Assembly (NCBI RefSeq): GCF_001411555.2
Contig: NC_049901.1
Location: 28,407,555 to 28,471,554, forward strand
Reading direction: 5' to 3'
Length of the DNA stretch: 64,000 nt
Source: Juglans regia
Lineage: Eukaryota; Streptophyta; Magnoliopsida; Fagales; Juglandaceae
The notes below the pieces were generated by a model. That model did not search any database, was not told the origin of the DNA, and worked only from the letters and a program-made list of their open reading frames with translations. The position numbers and the translations under genes were made by a program. Within the stretch, counting starts at the first letter, position 1. Every line of letters starts with the position of its first letter. Positions 10,837 to 23,201 of this stretch are shown piece by piece.

Positions 10837-12974
10837 AGTTCGACTCTGGGTAAAACCACATGTCCCATAGGTGCAGTACCAGAAAGTTTTAAAAGTTGTG
10901 ATTTGAAAATTATTTAATTTAAAGTTTGTGGTTTTATTGGTTTTATTTAGTTATTGTATATTACTTGTTTGTTTATTTATTTTATTGATTTATTTTATGG
11001 TATGTTATTTTATTGTTTTAATCATTTTATTGTGAGCTACTTCATTGATTTTATGCATTTTGTCGTATGCTATTTTATGTATGAAATTTTATTTGTTATG
11101 ATTTGATTTTGTTTTGTTTTGTTTTGTTCGGAATTGAAAGGCGGGTTAAGGATTACGCTATGACAGGAAGATAGTATGACTGAGAAGGCCATTGTTAGGC
11201 TTGAATATTTGATGTAGTAGGCTTGAACTCTTGGTGATTGGTTTGTTTTAATATCGAGGCTCGAACATCATGGTCAGGGTGAACTTTTTGGAGTAGGAAT
11301 TCGAATTGCTGTTAAGGAGGGGAATAATTTTAAATTGCTTAGGATAATTAAGGTCTTAGGTTCTGTAGGATTTATGTAATGAGTTTTTGGGGTAGGAGGT
11401 TGTAAGTTCAACAAATTTCAAGGTTAGATTTATGATAAGTTCATCTGAGGTTTGAGGCTTCATAGTTTTTAGGAAATAAGTTATGAGATTTAAGGTGGTA
11501 AGTTCAACGAGCAATTAAAGGATTACTTAGATTAGAAGTTTTCGATCTTGCCGACCTTGATAGGCAATTTGATAACATTTGGGGTTTTAGAATTTACTAG
11601 TTTTATAGGGTGAATGTTTTAGATTTGAGGTCATCAATTTTAAGGATAAGAGATGGTGCAGATTTAGGAAATGATTCTTGTTGATTTCGAGGATATAGGT
11701 CTAGTGATGGAAATGGTAATGATGATCATCTGCACGTTTGGAGGATTATTGGTTTTGGCTAAGGGTGCGTGACATTGATGTATAGGAGTGGTGAGTGGTT
11801 ATGGATTTCGGAGAGTATAAGTCCTAGTTTCATTTTGGTTTGGAGGAAGAGACTTTGGTAGGTGTTGAAGAGGAGTCAACACAATAGTGGTAATTTAAGA
11901 GACCTTGGCTTGGAGTTTTTGGTGAGTTGATCGAAGTGTGCAGTTGAAGTGGGTTACTCAATGAAGCATGGTTGGGAATAGTTATTGTAATTATTTTCAG
12001 GAATTAATTGTGACTTGAGTTCACCTAGGAATTTAAATTTTTGAGGTTATACTTTCTTTTGGAAATTGAGCATCCACTTGGTTGAATTAAGGACATTGTT
12101 ATTTAACTGGAAGAGAGATTGTTGGGACATCATGTATGGTGTATGATAAGATCTCCGAAGTTGAACCTTAGGTATCAACAGTGGATAAGATGATCAAGTA
12201 TGCGGTTAATAAAGCATTAGGATCCTTGGATGCTTTGCAATGACTTTTGGTGGATTGAAGATTTGAGCAGTATGGTTTGCTTTGAGGTTTAATAGTGATG
12301 TACTATTGAAGGAACTAGTTGTGTTAATGCTAGCTTGTAGGAGTAGAGATAAGTGAGGGAGTTACCAAGAAGGTTTTGATAATGTTTTGGTGTAATCTAT
12401 GGTGGTTCTTAGTGAGTTTAGTCACCGCTAGATTAGATGTTGTTCAGAATGTAAGTGATGAGCTTTTGGGTTTAGATTGTCAGGTAGAAGTTTATAGGCG
12501 CTCTTATTGGTTGGTTGGGTTGGAAATCGAGCATTTTAAGGTATGTTCCTTATCGTAGATGAGGTGGATGTATTTTATGGAATTGATTTTGATTAAGGTT
12601 GCGAGAGTTAATTGAGGAATTTGAGTTATAATTCGTGGTTTTTGGAAAGGGAGTATTTTTCTACCAAGATGTGATAAGAGTTTTTGGTCAATAGGAATGG
12701 AGCCACCTTGTACTCGATGGTGTTAGTTTCATGAGGACATAAGTTTTATGCATGTGGCGAATATCAGAGTGCGCAGCAGAAGCGTGGTATTTTTGGTTGT
12801 AGTCAGGAGTTCAGATTGTGCTGATTTTGGGGAATTAGTGGTGACTTGAATTTTGACAAGATACTTGTAATTGGAGATTAATAATTTAGTTGTGCAATTT
12901 GTTATTGATGGTTAGCTTTGGAAGTGGCTATTAGGTTACCAAAAGTAGAATTCAATGGAGGTTTAGAAGTTGTA
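10837..12974 (+). other. Non-coding, C-poor interior of nested gypsy element
   Basis: About 2.1 kb where gag, protease and reverse transcriptase should be. The plus strand is strikingly poor in C and rich in T and G, with stops in all frames. I find no gag, zinc knuckle, DSG or YxDD motif. It may be replaced or extremely decayed sequence. The contrast with the coding-like sequence from 12975 is abrupt. Confidence 0.6.
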
Positions 12975-14514
12975 GCATAGGTGTTGATTTGGAGTTGGCG
13001 GCAATAGTTTTTGCTCTTAAGATTTGGCGGCATTATCTGTATGGTGAAGCCTGTGAAGTTTATACTGATCACAAGAGCTTGAAGCATCTGTTTACTCAGA
13101 AGAATCTCAATATAAGACAGAGGCGGTAGTTAGAGCTGATTAGCGACTATCAATGTGAGATTAAGTATCATCCAGGAAAGGCAAATCTAGTCGCTGATGC
13201 TTTGAGTAGAAAGTCTCAACAAGTGGATGAAGCAGAGTCATCAGATCTGGACTCTCTCCTTTGTGGAATGAGGAGACTTCTTATCGAGAGTTCACAGCAA
13301 GAGGAATTGTTATCGTCAGTCTTGGATGTCCGAGTAGTGGATTTTGAAGAATTGAAGACTCTTCAAAGAAGGGATCCTACATTGTTAGCTATCAGGAAAA
13401 GAGTCAGGAAGTCTAGAGGACCCTTGAATTACAGCTTGGATAAGGATGGTATTCTTCGGTTTCGGGATCGTAGAGTGATTCCCCGAGATTCTGAATTTAA
13501 AGAGCGGATTTTGGCAGAAGCCCATGCGGCTCCTTATTCAGTTCATCCAGGAAGCACGAAGATGTATCGAGATTTAAAGAGGAATTTCTGGTGGGAAGGA
13601 ATGAAGTTGGACATCGCTTTGTTTATTGAGAAATGTGACACGTGTCGTCGAGTAAAAGCTGAGCATCAAAGACCTGCTGGTAGACTTCAACCTCTCCCTA
13701 TTCCTGAGTGGAAGTGGGATGATATTTCTATGGATTTTGTTGTGGGTTTACCGAGGACTCCTAGTGGGAAGAACTCAATTTGGGTGATTGTTGATCGGTT
13801 GACCAAGAGTGCCCATTTCTTGCCTGTTAATAATACTGACTCTTTGGGTAAGTTGACTCGATTATATGTCAAGGAGATAGTGCGTTTGCATGGAGTACCC
13901 AAGAGTATCGTGTCAGATCGGGACCCGCGGTTTACGTCCCATTTTTGGAAGAGCTTGCAGGCAGCTTTAGGCACTAAGTTGAAGTTTAGTTCTGCGTATC
14001 ACCCTCAAACAGACGGTCAATCAGAGCGTACTATTCAGACTCTGGAGGATATGTTGCGGTCTTGTGTCACAGAATTTCAAGGAAGTTGGGAGAATCATCT
14101 ACCGCTTATTGAATTCTCTTATAATAACAGTTTTCATTCCTCCATTCAGATGGCCCCGTATGAAGCTTTGTATGGAAGGAAGTGTAGATCGCCCTTGTGT
14201 TGGGATGAAGTCGGCGAGAGCAAATTGTTTGGGCCTGAGATAATTCAAGAAATGAAGGATCAAGTTCAGTTTATAAGGACTAAAATGGCGGAAGAGCAAA
14301 GTCGCCAGAAGAGTTACACAGATATAAGCAGAAGAGACTTATCATTTGAAGTAAGTGATTGGGTTTATCTTAAAGTCTCTCTTATGAAAGGCTTTAAGCG
14401 CTTTGGTAAGAAATGAAAGTTTAGTCCAAGATATGTTGGCCATTTTCAGATCGTAGAGAAGGTTGGGCTTGTTGCTTATAGAGTGGCCTTGCTGGACTAT
14501 TTTGACGGTATGTT
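12975..14514 (+). pseudogene. gypsy pol remnant: RNase H end + integrase
   Basis: Starts mid-RNase H with [20 protein letters not shown] and YTDHKSLKH, then a TAG stop in the RNase H tail at 13126-13128. From 13202 there is an open frame of 404 codons with an integrase. It shows the H-H-C-C zinc finger (AHAAPYSVHPG ... CDTCRRVKAEH), the first D in SMDFVVGLP, the second in [13 protein letters not shown], and the E in QSERTIQTLEDML. TGA at 14414-14416 cuts the GPY-like region, and the frame dies soon after, so no chromodomain is left. All DDE residues are present, but without RT it cannot be autonomous. Closest in wording to Tekay/Del chromoviruses. Confidence 0.88.
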
Positions 14515-14595
14515 CTAAGTATGCTCTCGGTTGAATCTTGTTCCTGTCTTAGTTTAATGTTTCACCTTGCTAATTTCGAGGACGAAATTTTTTTT

Positions 14596-14608
14596 AAGGG
14601 GGGGAGAA
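14596..14608 (+). other. Polypurine tract
   Basis: AAGGGGGGGAGAA directly before LTR2, the primer for plus-strand synthesis. Its intact state agrees with a recent transposition. Confidence 0.9.
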
Positions 14609-16822
14609 TGTAACACCCCGTATTTTAGTGTATTTTTATTGAAGGATTATTTTTATGTTATTCAAAAAATTATTCTCTTGTTTTAAAATTATTGAATTTT
14701 AATTGGATTATTTTTAGGATTTTTAATTGGGAAAAATTAATATTTTATGTGCTTTCTTAATATTTATTTATTGTTGTGCATTTAAACTGCTTTTCATATT
14801 TAAATTAATTACTGTGAGATTTAATTATTTCAATTTGACTTTACCATTACGTTTAAATTATTTTATTTAATTTGTGGTTTTAAAATCGTTTCCGTTGGAT
14901 CATTTTCGTGACCCAAGTTATGAGGATTGGACCTCATTTCTTTTCCCCTATTTTTCTTTTCCTCCTTTTCTTTTCTTTCTTTTCTTTTTCTTCTCCCAGT
15001 ATTTCCTTTCCCGCGCGCGAAGCCCAACTCTCCCTCTCTCTTCCGTCCGTTTCTTTCTCTTCCACCCAGCGCCGCCGTGCGCCTCCCGTGACCAACACCG
15101 CCCCTTCCGTTCCCCTCCCCATCGGCCGGCGACCCTTCCCCGTGAATCTCAGCCCCTATCTCGCCGCCATTAGCCTCCACGCGCAACACCCTGCCGCGGC
15201 TTCATTTCCTTCGCGCGCCGCCGTCGCGCCACCATTGGCTACCATCTTCCTACCACTTCATTCCCGACCTCTTGGCAACCCAATGGACCCAACCCCGGCT
15301 CCGATCCATCACCGGTGAAGCACAACCAAGTCCATCTCCGATTTCGGCATTTTTGGCCTTAAACCACCATTTGCGCCGTCATCCACGGCAAACCACCACC
15401 ACCATTGGCTTCACCGACCTCTCTAGGCCCTACCCTATCATTTTGGGGTCTTCGTCTGTCTCCGTTGAAAAGTGGGTATTTGTGACCCACGGCCACAGTG
15501 TATTTTACACTGTGGTGTTGCTCAGACGTCGCCTTTTTCAGCTTCGTGATCCTTCGAAAATTGCTTTATAGCGCTGTAAGTATTTCTCCAAAGTATTCTT
15601 GTGAATTTAATGTATTTTTGCACTAACGCATTTCACTGTATTTTTGGCATGCCGGACTGAGTCCGAGGAGTACGGGGGTCGGATGGAGTTGTGATTGGAG
15701 TTGGTTTGATTGGATTGGATTGGTTATTGGTTATTGGTTATTGGTTATTGATGGATTTGGATTGGTTGGTTCATGTGCATTTCATGCATGTTCATGTTTG
15801 TAAAGGAAAACTGGGTTTTCGTGTATTGCATTCATGTTCATGTGTTTATGAAAACTGGGTTTTCATGTGAATGATTTGTTGGGTGCGTGTGTATCACGAA
15901 CCCCAAGCCGAGATGGGGTATTATCTCGGTGGAGCTCTTCTGGTTACTCGGGAGCGGAATAAACTAAGTAACATCTCCTGGATTGTCGCTGGGCGACAAT
16001 GGGATCGGACGAGAGATTCGTGCCGACTCCGTGGTCCTTCTGCTGGCGGGGACTAGAGGATGTCTGGCCATGTACGCGCTGGGCGCGGAACTGGGCATCG
16101 CTCGTTGCGTAGTGAGTGCTCGGCCATGTACGCGCTGGGCGCGGAACTGGGCATCGCTACGAAGCCAGGACGTGCGGATGGTCCCTAGGGGAGGCCATGG
16201 TGCATAGGGTATTGACGGATTAAATGGACTATTTTCTGGGAAAATAGTGTGAGTTGGATTTTGTGTAAATCATTTTCTGGGAAAATGTTTTACGGATTAT
16301 TTTTGGGCCAAAGCGGATTTTGGCGTGTGTTGGAAAATTATCATTTTCGGGGAAAATGATGTTTTGAGAAAAAATGCATATTTCATCATATGCATGCATG
16401 TTAGTTGTATTAAATGCATTTTATTCCTGAGATTATTTTTGGGTTATACTTACCTGCGTTACCATTCTGTGGTAACGCAGATTTTGATGCAGATGAGGAG
16501 GAGGAGGGTGAGCCTGAGGAGACGGCTCCGCCCGAGGAGTGATCTGGGATCACTGGTTATTGTTATCTTATTTTACCCTTTGTATTTTTGGGACATGTGT
16601 TAACTTTATTTTGGATGACTGTATAACTGCTTTTAAATCTTTACTGATGTTTACTTGTATTTAAATTCTGGTACTTAGTTGACTAATCCGCTGCGTTGTT
16701 GTTGTTGTCCACTGTTGCATGTACACACACTTGGCACTTTCGTTGGGATGTGTGACCGTGTTGTCATCATCCCGGCGTCTCGATTCCTGTGTTTTCCTTA
16801 CATGGGGGTCGGGGGCGCCACA
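14609..16822 (+). repeat. 3' LTR of nested gypsy element
   Basis: 2214 bp, collinear with 8621-10822. Scattered substitutions and small indels separate them, for example in the GC-rich block near 15180-15210 and the TTATTGG repeats near 15720. By eye the similarity is high, so insertion was fairly recent compared with decay of the hAT around it. Confidence 0.9.
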
Positions 16823-17679
16823 AATTTACTATAGCCCCAATTTTAAAAATAAAAATGATGTTATAAGAGGCTTCAACAGCTGTGTTATGAAAATGGAACT
16901 TGATCCCGATAATCAAGACAAGATCATTGCAGAACTTGACTTGTATAAGAATGCAATAGGTGAGTTTGGACATTCTTTAGCAATCCGCCAGCGTGATAAG
17001 ATTAATCTAGGTATTATCATTTATCAATATCATTTGTTAAATAGTGTGACTTTGTACTTTAAATTTTATCTTATTTTATTTTTACTTGTATTTAATTAAT
17101 AATTTATAATTGCATTATTGTTATAGTTGCATGGTGGACCCAATTTGGTTGCGAGGTTCCAACGCTTCAAAGGTTTGCTGTTCGAGTACTAAGTCAATGT
17201 TGTAGTGCAACTGGATGTGAGAGAAACTGGAGCACATTTGATTTTATTCATTCGAAGAAGAGAAATAGAAGTGCATAAACGTTTGAATGACTTAGTATTT
17301 GTTCGTTATAACTTGAAGCTGAGAGAGAGGTAAATTTTTTTAATACTAATGTTTTCACTGTTGAAAAATATATAACATTTTCACTTATGTTTGATTTTAT
17401 TTTGACAGGAGCATAAAAAAAGGAAGAGATGCTTTAGATCCAATCAATCTTGAAAACATTGATTTGATGAAAGAATGGGTAGGTGAAGAATCTGAGCTTC
17501 TTGATGGAGAAGATTTGGATTGGGCAAGTATTGAGGAGCCATTGGCCTCACTAAATGAGGAAGACAATTATAATATTGGTGTTGATGTTGATGACGGAGA
17601 TGACGTTGATGAAAATATTTTGATTAACATGTCGAATCCTGATCCTTATTGTCTTTTTGATGAGGATGATCATCTTTGA
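16823..17679 (+). pseudogene. hAT transposase, C-terminal part (hATC), broken
   Basis: Continuation of the gene at 7020-8620 on the far side of the LTR insertion. The first piece carries DPDNQDKIIAELDLYKNAIGEFG and IRQRDK. A probable intron (about 17011-17126) follows, then WWTQFGCEVPTLQRFAVRVL and CSATGCERNWSTFDFIHSKKRNR, the hATC dimerisation signature. A one-base loss just after this motif (about 17274) shifts the frame. Another short intron ends in TTTGACAG at about 17408, and the acidic C-terminus (GEDLDWASIEEP ... DEDDHL) stops at 17677-17679. With the N-terminal breaks, this transposase cannot be made. Confidence 0.88.
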
Positions 17680-18020
17680 TGACGTAGTGAAGTTACTGAT
17701 TTTATCATGATAATATTGGTATTTATAACTTTATGTTAGTTGTAACTTAAAACTTAAGACTTGTATTGAGAATATTGAGTTTGACTTATTTTGTTGTTAT
17801 TTTGGAATACAGTTAATGCTTGTATATATATAATTTATCTAGGTTTAAATTATTCCAAAACGGTATACAAAACGGTACTGGTACGGTACGGTACCGGTAC
17901 CGAAACGGTATTGTGACCGAAATATTATGCCAGAACGGTACACGAAACGGTACCGGTACCGAAATATTTCATTCCAGTGCCTTGACCGGTACGGCTTCCG
18001 GTACGGTATTCAAAACTTTG
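17680..18020 (+). other. hAT 3' UTR and subterminal TACCGG-rich region
   Basis: A/T-rich 3' UTR, then from 17861 a cluster of GGTACGG, GGTACCGGTACCG and ACGAAACGG words to the right TIR. It mirrors the left end at 5765-5920. Confidence 0.7.
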
Positions 18021-18028
18021 ATTTCACT

Positions 18029-20097
18029 TGGCCAACTCACCCTCACCAACCACTCATACTTGCATGCCAGTTGTCATGTTTGTGCGAGTTCCAAGAGGAT
18101 CCCATGGAGAAGTGGCGCCTAGGGGGAGTTCAAATGGCAAGGGCACGAGCCACTAAGAGGATGGAGTTTCGGATTCAAAGGGGAAATGCCTAATGTCACT
18201 CATGCATGATACTAGAAGAGTGAAATGATAGAGAAGTGGAAGAGCTGCATTGGGATGAGGCAAAAACCTAGTCCCTAGGTTTCGGCCAACACACATTTGC
18301 TCACATGATGCCACTTGTCACTCACTTGTCAAAATCCTAGAGAGAGAACCATGGGGAAGAGGAAAAGTTTGCTTGAGAAATGACACACATGCCCATTGAA
18401 GAATCTAGAAGAATCTTAAGGTAAGAAGAAGATAGAGGGTTGGCTAGGGCAAGGTGTTGTACAAGCCACCACCCACCTAGGAACCAACCACACGTTACCC
18501 TAGATCTAGGAAGGAGAAATATTTTCTTGGGGAGATGAGAGGATTTTCGACAACCACACACACACACGCCCCACTTGCCAAATGTTAAGCATGCACACGT
18601 GTAGTTGTCCAACACTGATTTAGGGTTTGAGTTTGACCTTTTTGCCACCAAGTTCAATGAACTTAGACACATGGAGGAGGGCATAGATGGAATTAGGATT
18701 TCGGATTGGGGAAGCCACACGCCACTTGTCCAAAAGACCTTTGGTTCTCCAACACATTCACATTATGAGGAAGGTGAAGAGATACTCGGACAAGATGCCA
18801 AGTGGCATCCATGCACCAAGACCTTTGGTTTTCCAAGGAGGGAAAAATGCCTATAAGAAGGGTGGAGCCGAAAATGGGTAGTCATTTGGTCATTTTCTGA
18901 TTTTTCCTTGTGTTACACGGCTACACCACTCTCTCTTACTTTCCACTATTTTCTCTCCACAAAAACACCACACACACCCCTACCTTCTTCCTCCAACCAC
19001 CATTTCAAGCACACCAAGGAGTACCAACACCATCTAAGGGGGAAGAGCACACAAGGTAATGACCATTCACTTGTCTCTTACACACACACACACACGGCCA
19101 AAGAAAGAAACAAGAATAGGGTTTCGGACTTCATGAGTTTGCACATACACACGAACACACACACACATTCAAGAGGGCTAGGGTTTTTCTTCAAGAGGGA
19201 GAGAGAGATCCGAACCTCCACTTGCCTTAAGCAAGTGAATATAAAACTTTGAAAAGGAAGGAGAGTTGCGGACACTACACTTAGATAAGCTAGGGTTTAT
19301 TTTTTTGGATTTGAGAGTAAAGTCTGAATGTTAAGGAGCCCTTCTTGCCGTGGGAATGAGTTTCATGAGCTATGTACACAACACACACTCACACAAGAGA
19401 TTAGGGTTTTAGATCACCATGTCTAATGAATCTCAATAAGCATTTTCAGCTTGCTCTTTGTAATCGTTGGATTTTTTAAGTAGACCTTCAACTTACTCTT
19501 GGATAATATGTGTATATGATGTGTGAAATTGTATTTGCTTGATATTAGATTGAATGAAATCTTTTATCATGTTATATACTCGATTTTACCTAAATATGTG
19601 TTGCCATATTGATCGTTGGTTAAATGAAATGTCGTGTAATACCATGCCTTGTATTCGAATCTATATGATTATGTTGCCATGTTACTTGATGATGTTATAC
19701 CCAACATGCTAGATGTTATAAGTCCATGTTACTTTTGTAAAATCATCCTTTCAAGTACTATATGTTTCGACCACGCATAGTGAATCTCTTTTACCCTTTG
19801 TTAATTGTTGAATGTTATTGTTCGTATGTGTAAATCAAGTATTCGCATGTTCTAATATTTTCAAGCTGTAACGTGGGATGTATATTATTTGTATGATTGT
19901 ATGAATCACAACATACATGATTACATGATCCATGAAAGGAACAAAGCATCATAAGTCAATGTCACATGCATTGGGTTTGTGCACTATTTTCAAGAAATGA
20001 GTTAATAAACATTTTGTCATGACCTCAAATGATAGGACGGTGGAATGCCCTAGTGGAACTCATTTGTCTACTCTGAAGTGTTTAAATAGAGTGGTAG
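18029..20097 (+). repeat. Outer repeat A, between hAT and solo LTR
   Basis: About 2 kb with no credible gene; CA-rich simple repeats occur near 18550 and 19080. It is full of CCACTTGTC and CCAAGACCTTTGG-type words. Part of it has a reverse-complement relative on the far side, around 45500-45720. Probably an old LTR-type repeat of unknown family. Confidence 0.5.
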
Positions 20098-23000
20098 TGT
20101 AATACCCGGGCATAACGCCAAGCCTGTTTTATATTTTTGGGTTAAGTATATGAAAAGCCTAGTTGAAATTTTTTCGAATACTATTTTTTTTATGGGCCCA
20201 AATTGGTTTTTATCTGTTATCAAATTTTTTTTGGACTCTACCCGATCACCGTATGGCCCACGCCCATTTTTATTAAACTGGAGTCTCGATCGCAGTTTGT
20301 TTTTAAAAATCCCTTTACATGTCTCTTTTCAATAGTCATAAGCTTACATGTCTAATGTATTTACCCACTCCATGCACACGCACGTCTCCTTCATTTCTCT
20401 AGGGTTTTTTCGTCACCTATATATATACACATCAGCCCCTACTTTAACTTCAGCAAGACGCAGCCCCCATGGAGTCCCATGCACGGCAGCGCAGCCAGTC
20501 CCACCTCCAGGCCAACCCTCCATGTCGGGGTAAGCCTACGCCACAGCCTCCACCCCATGTAAATTTCTACCCAAACTTGCACCATTGCAAAACTATACCG
20601 GAGGTAACCTTGCTGCAGCACCTGAAGCAGCCGTAGCCTTCCTCTCCACCCTCGAAAACAGCCCAAACAGTTGCCACCATCACCAACTTCTGTGGGAAGT
20701 GGAAATTGCAGGTGCTCTGTTTTGAAGCCATGGAGACAGAGCATCCTCGTCCAAACCAAGAGCCATGCCTAGCCACAGTTGGGTAGTGACGTCACAGTCA
20801 ACAACAACAGATAACGCCGGAGATTAAGCCTCCACCGCCTAGTGATGTCCAGCGCCACCATCCGAAGCGCCATGCACGCCGCGTGATGCGTACAACTCTC
20901 TCTCTTAGCATTATTCCACCGCGAGCCACTACAAACTGCCATCTTTCGTGTCAAAAACCACCGTAAGAGCAACATAAATCATCAGCTGTGACACCCTCGT
21001 CACCCCATGTCGATCGGTGAGCCCACTGACTCTCCTCCATATTTGTTCTCTCACGGTTGCTCTCTTTCACTCTCAGTGCTCTCTCGCTTATCACCCTCTC
21101 TCTCTGTCATTAGTTGGTCTCTCTATCTATAACCAGTGTTCTATCACCGTCCCCCACCACCGTAAACAATCGCCCAGCTTGCCGCCTTCGCGCCCTCCAT
21201 CTCTCAGTGAGTATTGGTTCCTCTACCATGCAAAGTGATACGGTTATGATTTTGTATTTATAAATCTCTATTATTTCCAAAAGTGCCCTGATATGTTTTA
21301 TTTAATTCCTAAAACACCCTTATCATCAAACTAATTATAGATTGATCACGTTTTGGTCTATATATATTAAACTCACTTTGTGTAGGTTTTGTTTCAGATA
21401 AACATTTGAGATATATTATTAGTGATAATATATTTTTAGAAGTACATGGTAAGTGCAAGATTTTATTTTGAACCTTTTCAAAAGAAATTGATTAGTCAAT
21501 TTTTATTAAATGAAATTTTTACTTTCCTATTTTTATCAGTTTTGTTATAATTATGTTAAGAGAATTTTTTAAACTAGAGATGTATTTTTTTTTTTTTTTG
21601 TGTGTGGCATAGTTGTATTTAGTGTAATATTATTATGTTATTTTAGAAATGACTTAGAGTACAATAGTCAGAACAATTAAGTGAATATTGATGATTTTGG
21701 GAAGTGATTGTATTTTTAGGATTAAGAGAATTTTAGACATTTAGGAAAAACAGGTTATTTTAGTATTTCAAGTTTAAGAATCGAAATACTTGTTCGATTG
21801 AAATTTATGGGAGTTACATGACAATTTTATAGGTGACGATTGATTTTCGTTCAGTGCTGTTGGGGAGAATTTTTGATAAGCTAAGAAATTCAGGTAAGCA
21901 GGGTTCCTATGCTAGACTTTGCATAAAATAAAATGAACTGAGATCAATTTTAGAAAATATGCATATTTTGTTATGAAAAGAAATTTGAAACGACCTCAGT
22001 TATTTGTTCTGCATTACTCATGAAATTCTGTATAAGAATAAAGTACTTTCTGGCATGACTGGTGTAGACATGAGCCTATTTTTTATATTTTATTTCTAAA
22101 CTGTGCAAAAGAGAATGAATATGAAATTTTGTGCATAAAGTATGTCTTTGTGATTTGATTTTGTTGCGTCCTGATTCTGTTCAGTACTCTGGTTTGATAG
22201 ATGTGGCACTTGAAAGCCTTTGGCATGACTATCTAGTTCTGCATCTTATTCTATTTCTGCTCTGTTTAGTTAGAGACCTTACCACGAGGGTTTTACATGG
22301 TTTCTGTTCCGATATGATATGGCCCTACCACGGGAAAGAATAATGGTATTCTGTTTCAGTTCTGATATGCATTTGCTTGGTTATCCGCAAATGCACAACC
22401 CTACCACGAGAGTTAAACATGACCTTTGTTCTTATATGATGCTCTGATTTGATGATGATGATGAATCATATATGTTATGCCAAAGTACTTTAGAAGATTC
22501 ACATTCTATTTCTGTTCGGTTAGCTACCGGGATTTGCATATCCCTACCACAGGGGTTAAACATGGTCTCTGTTCTGATATCATAAGATAAGTTGTGATGT
22601 TTCAGTTTATGCTATACCAAAGGGATTTTGATTATGAATATTTTTAAACTTTCGCTCTAATATTTTTGATAACATGTTCTGACGCTGCATTTTGAAAACA
22701 AGTACTCTGATTCTGTATTCTGAAAGAAAATATTTTGTTATGCATTCTGAACTCTGTAAATGCTCATGCTTACACACTGGTATATGTTCTCTGCTTACTG
22801 AGTTGTTGATAACTCACCCCTTATCTCTAAATATTTTTCAGATAATTTTGATTGTTGAGCTGGAGAACAAGAGTAGGAAGTTTTAGCAATGTGTGATGAT
22901 CGTAGCGGAATAAGTGTCTGAGGGTACAAATGCTTATTTGAGAGTTGTAGTTAGTAAATTGATTTATTTTCGGTTATTTTGATTTGATGAGTTAAGGATA

Positions 23001-23196
23001 TTTTTTGAGTTTTTGGAGAGTTTTTAATTTATATTATTGAGAATTTCTTTGTTGTCCCCATGAGGAACATAGATATTTATGTTGATTAAATGAATTAACA
23101 TTTTATGGAGTTTTCTGGATTTTATAGTTGTGTTATTGAAGTTGATATTAAGTATTAAGAGCTAATTCTCCAAACCTTCGGGATCGGGGTGTTACA
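20098..23196 (+). mobile_element. Solo LTR (3.1 kb) with TSD GGTAG
   Basis: Begins TGTAATACCCGGGC and ends GGGGTGTTACA. It is flanked by a perfect 5-bp duplication GGTAG at 20093-20097 and 23197-23201, with no internal region: the product of LTR-LTR recombination. A TATA box (CTATATATATACACA, about 20418) precedes a GC-rich first-exon-like block. A donor CAG|GTAAGCAGGG lies at 21894 and an acceptor ATTTTTCAG at 22841. Several CCCTACCACG..GGTTAAACATGG motifs lie between 22270 and 22570. Related to the gypsy LTRs at 29204 and 36420, but a distinct family. Confidence 0.92.
20418..20430 (+). promoter_or_regulatory. LTR TATA box
   Basis: CTATATATATACAC inside the solo LTR, with a GC-rich transcribed-looking segment directly after it. 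The opposite-strand relative has TATATATAAAG at about 43741-43752 in the same place, supporting a real LTR promoter. Confidence 0.55.
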
Positions 23197-23201
23197 GGTA
23201 G

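Larger units (their letters stand above)
8621..16822 (+). mobile_element. Nonautonomous Ty3/gypsy LTR element nested in hAT
   Basis: Complete element of 8202 bp from TGTAACACCCCG to GGCGCCACA, with perfect 5-bp TSD AATTT at 8616-8620 and 16823-16827. The LTRs are about 2.2 kb and clearly very similar. PBS TGGTATCAGAGC follows LTR1 and a G-rich PPT precedes LTR2. The 3.8-kb interior keeps only a broken RNase H-integrase part of pol and lacks recognisable gag, protease and reverse transcriptase. It must have moved with proteins from a relative. Confidence 0.92.
5754..18020 (+). mobile_element. hAT transposon, interrupted by a gypsy element
   Basis: Left end CAGTGTTTTTGGTACCG and the reverse complement of the right end (CAAAGTTTTGAATACCG) are imperfect inverted repeats. 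The flanks ATTTCATT (5746-5753) and ATTTCACT (18021-18028) form an 8-bp target duplication with one mismatch. Both subterminal regions are packed with TACCGG/GGTACGG words, the probable transposase-binding sites. Inside is a transposase gene with a BED zinc finger and a hATC dimerisation domain. Without the nested LTR element (8621-16822) the element is about 4.07 kb. Two frameshifts, a nonsense codon and the insertion leave it non-autonomous. Confidence 0.9.
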
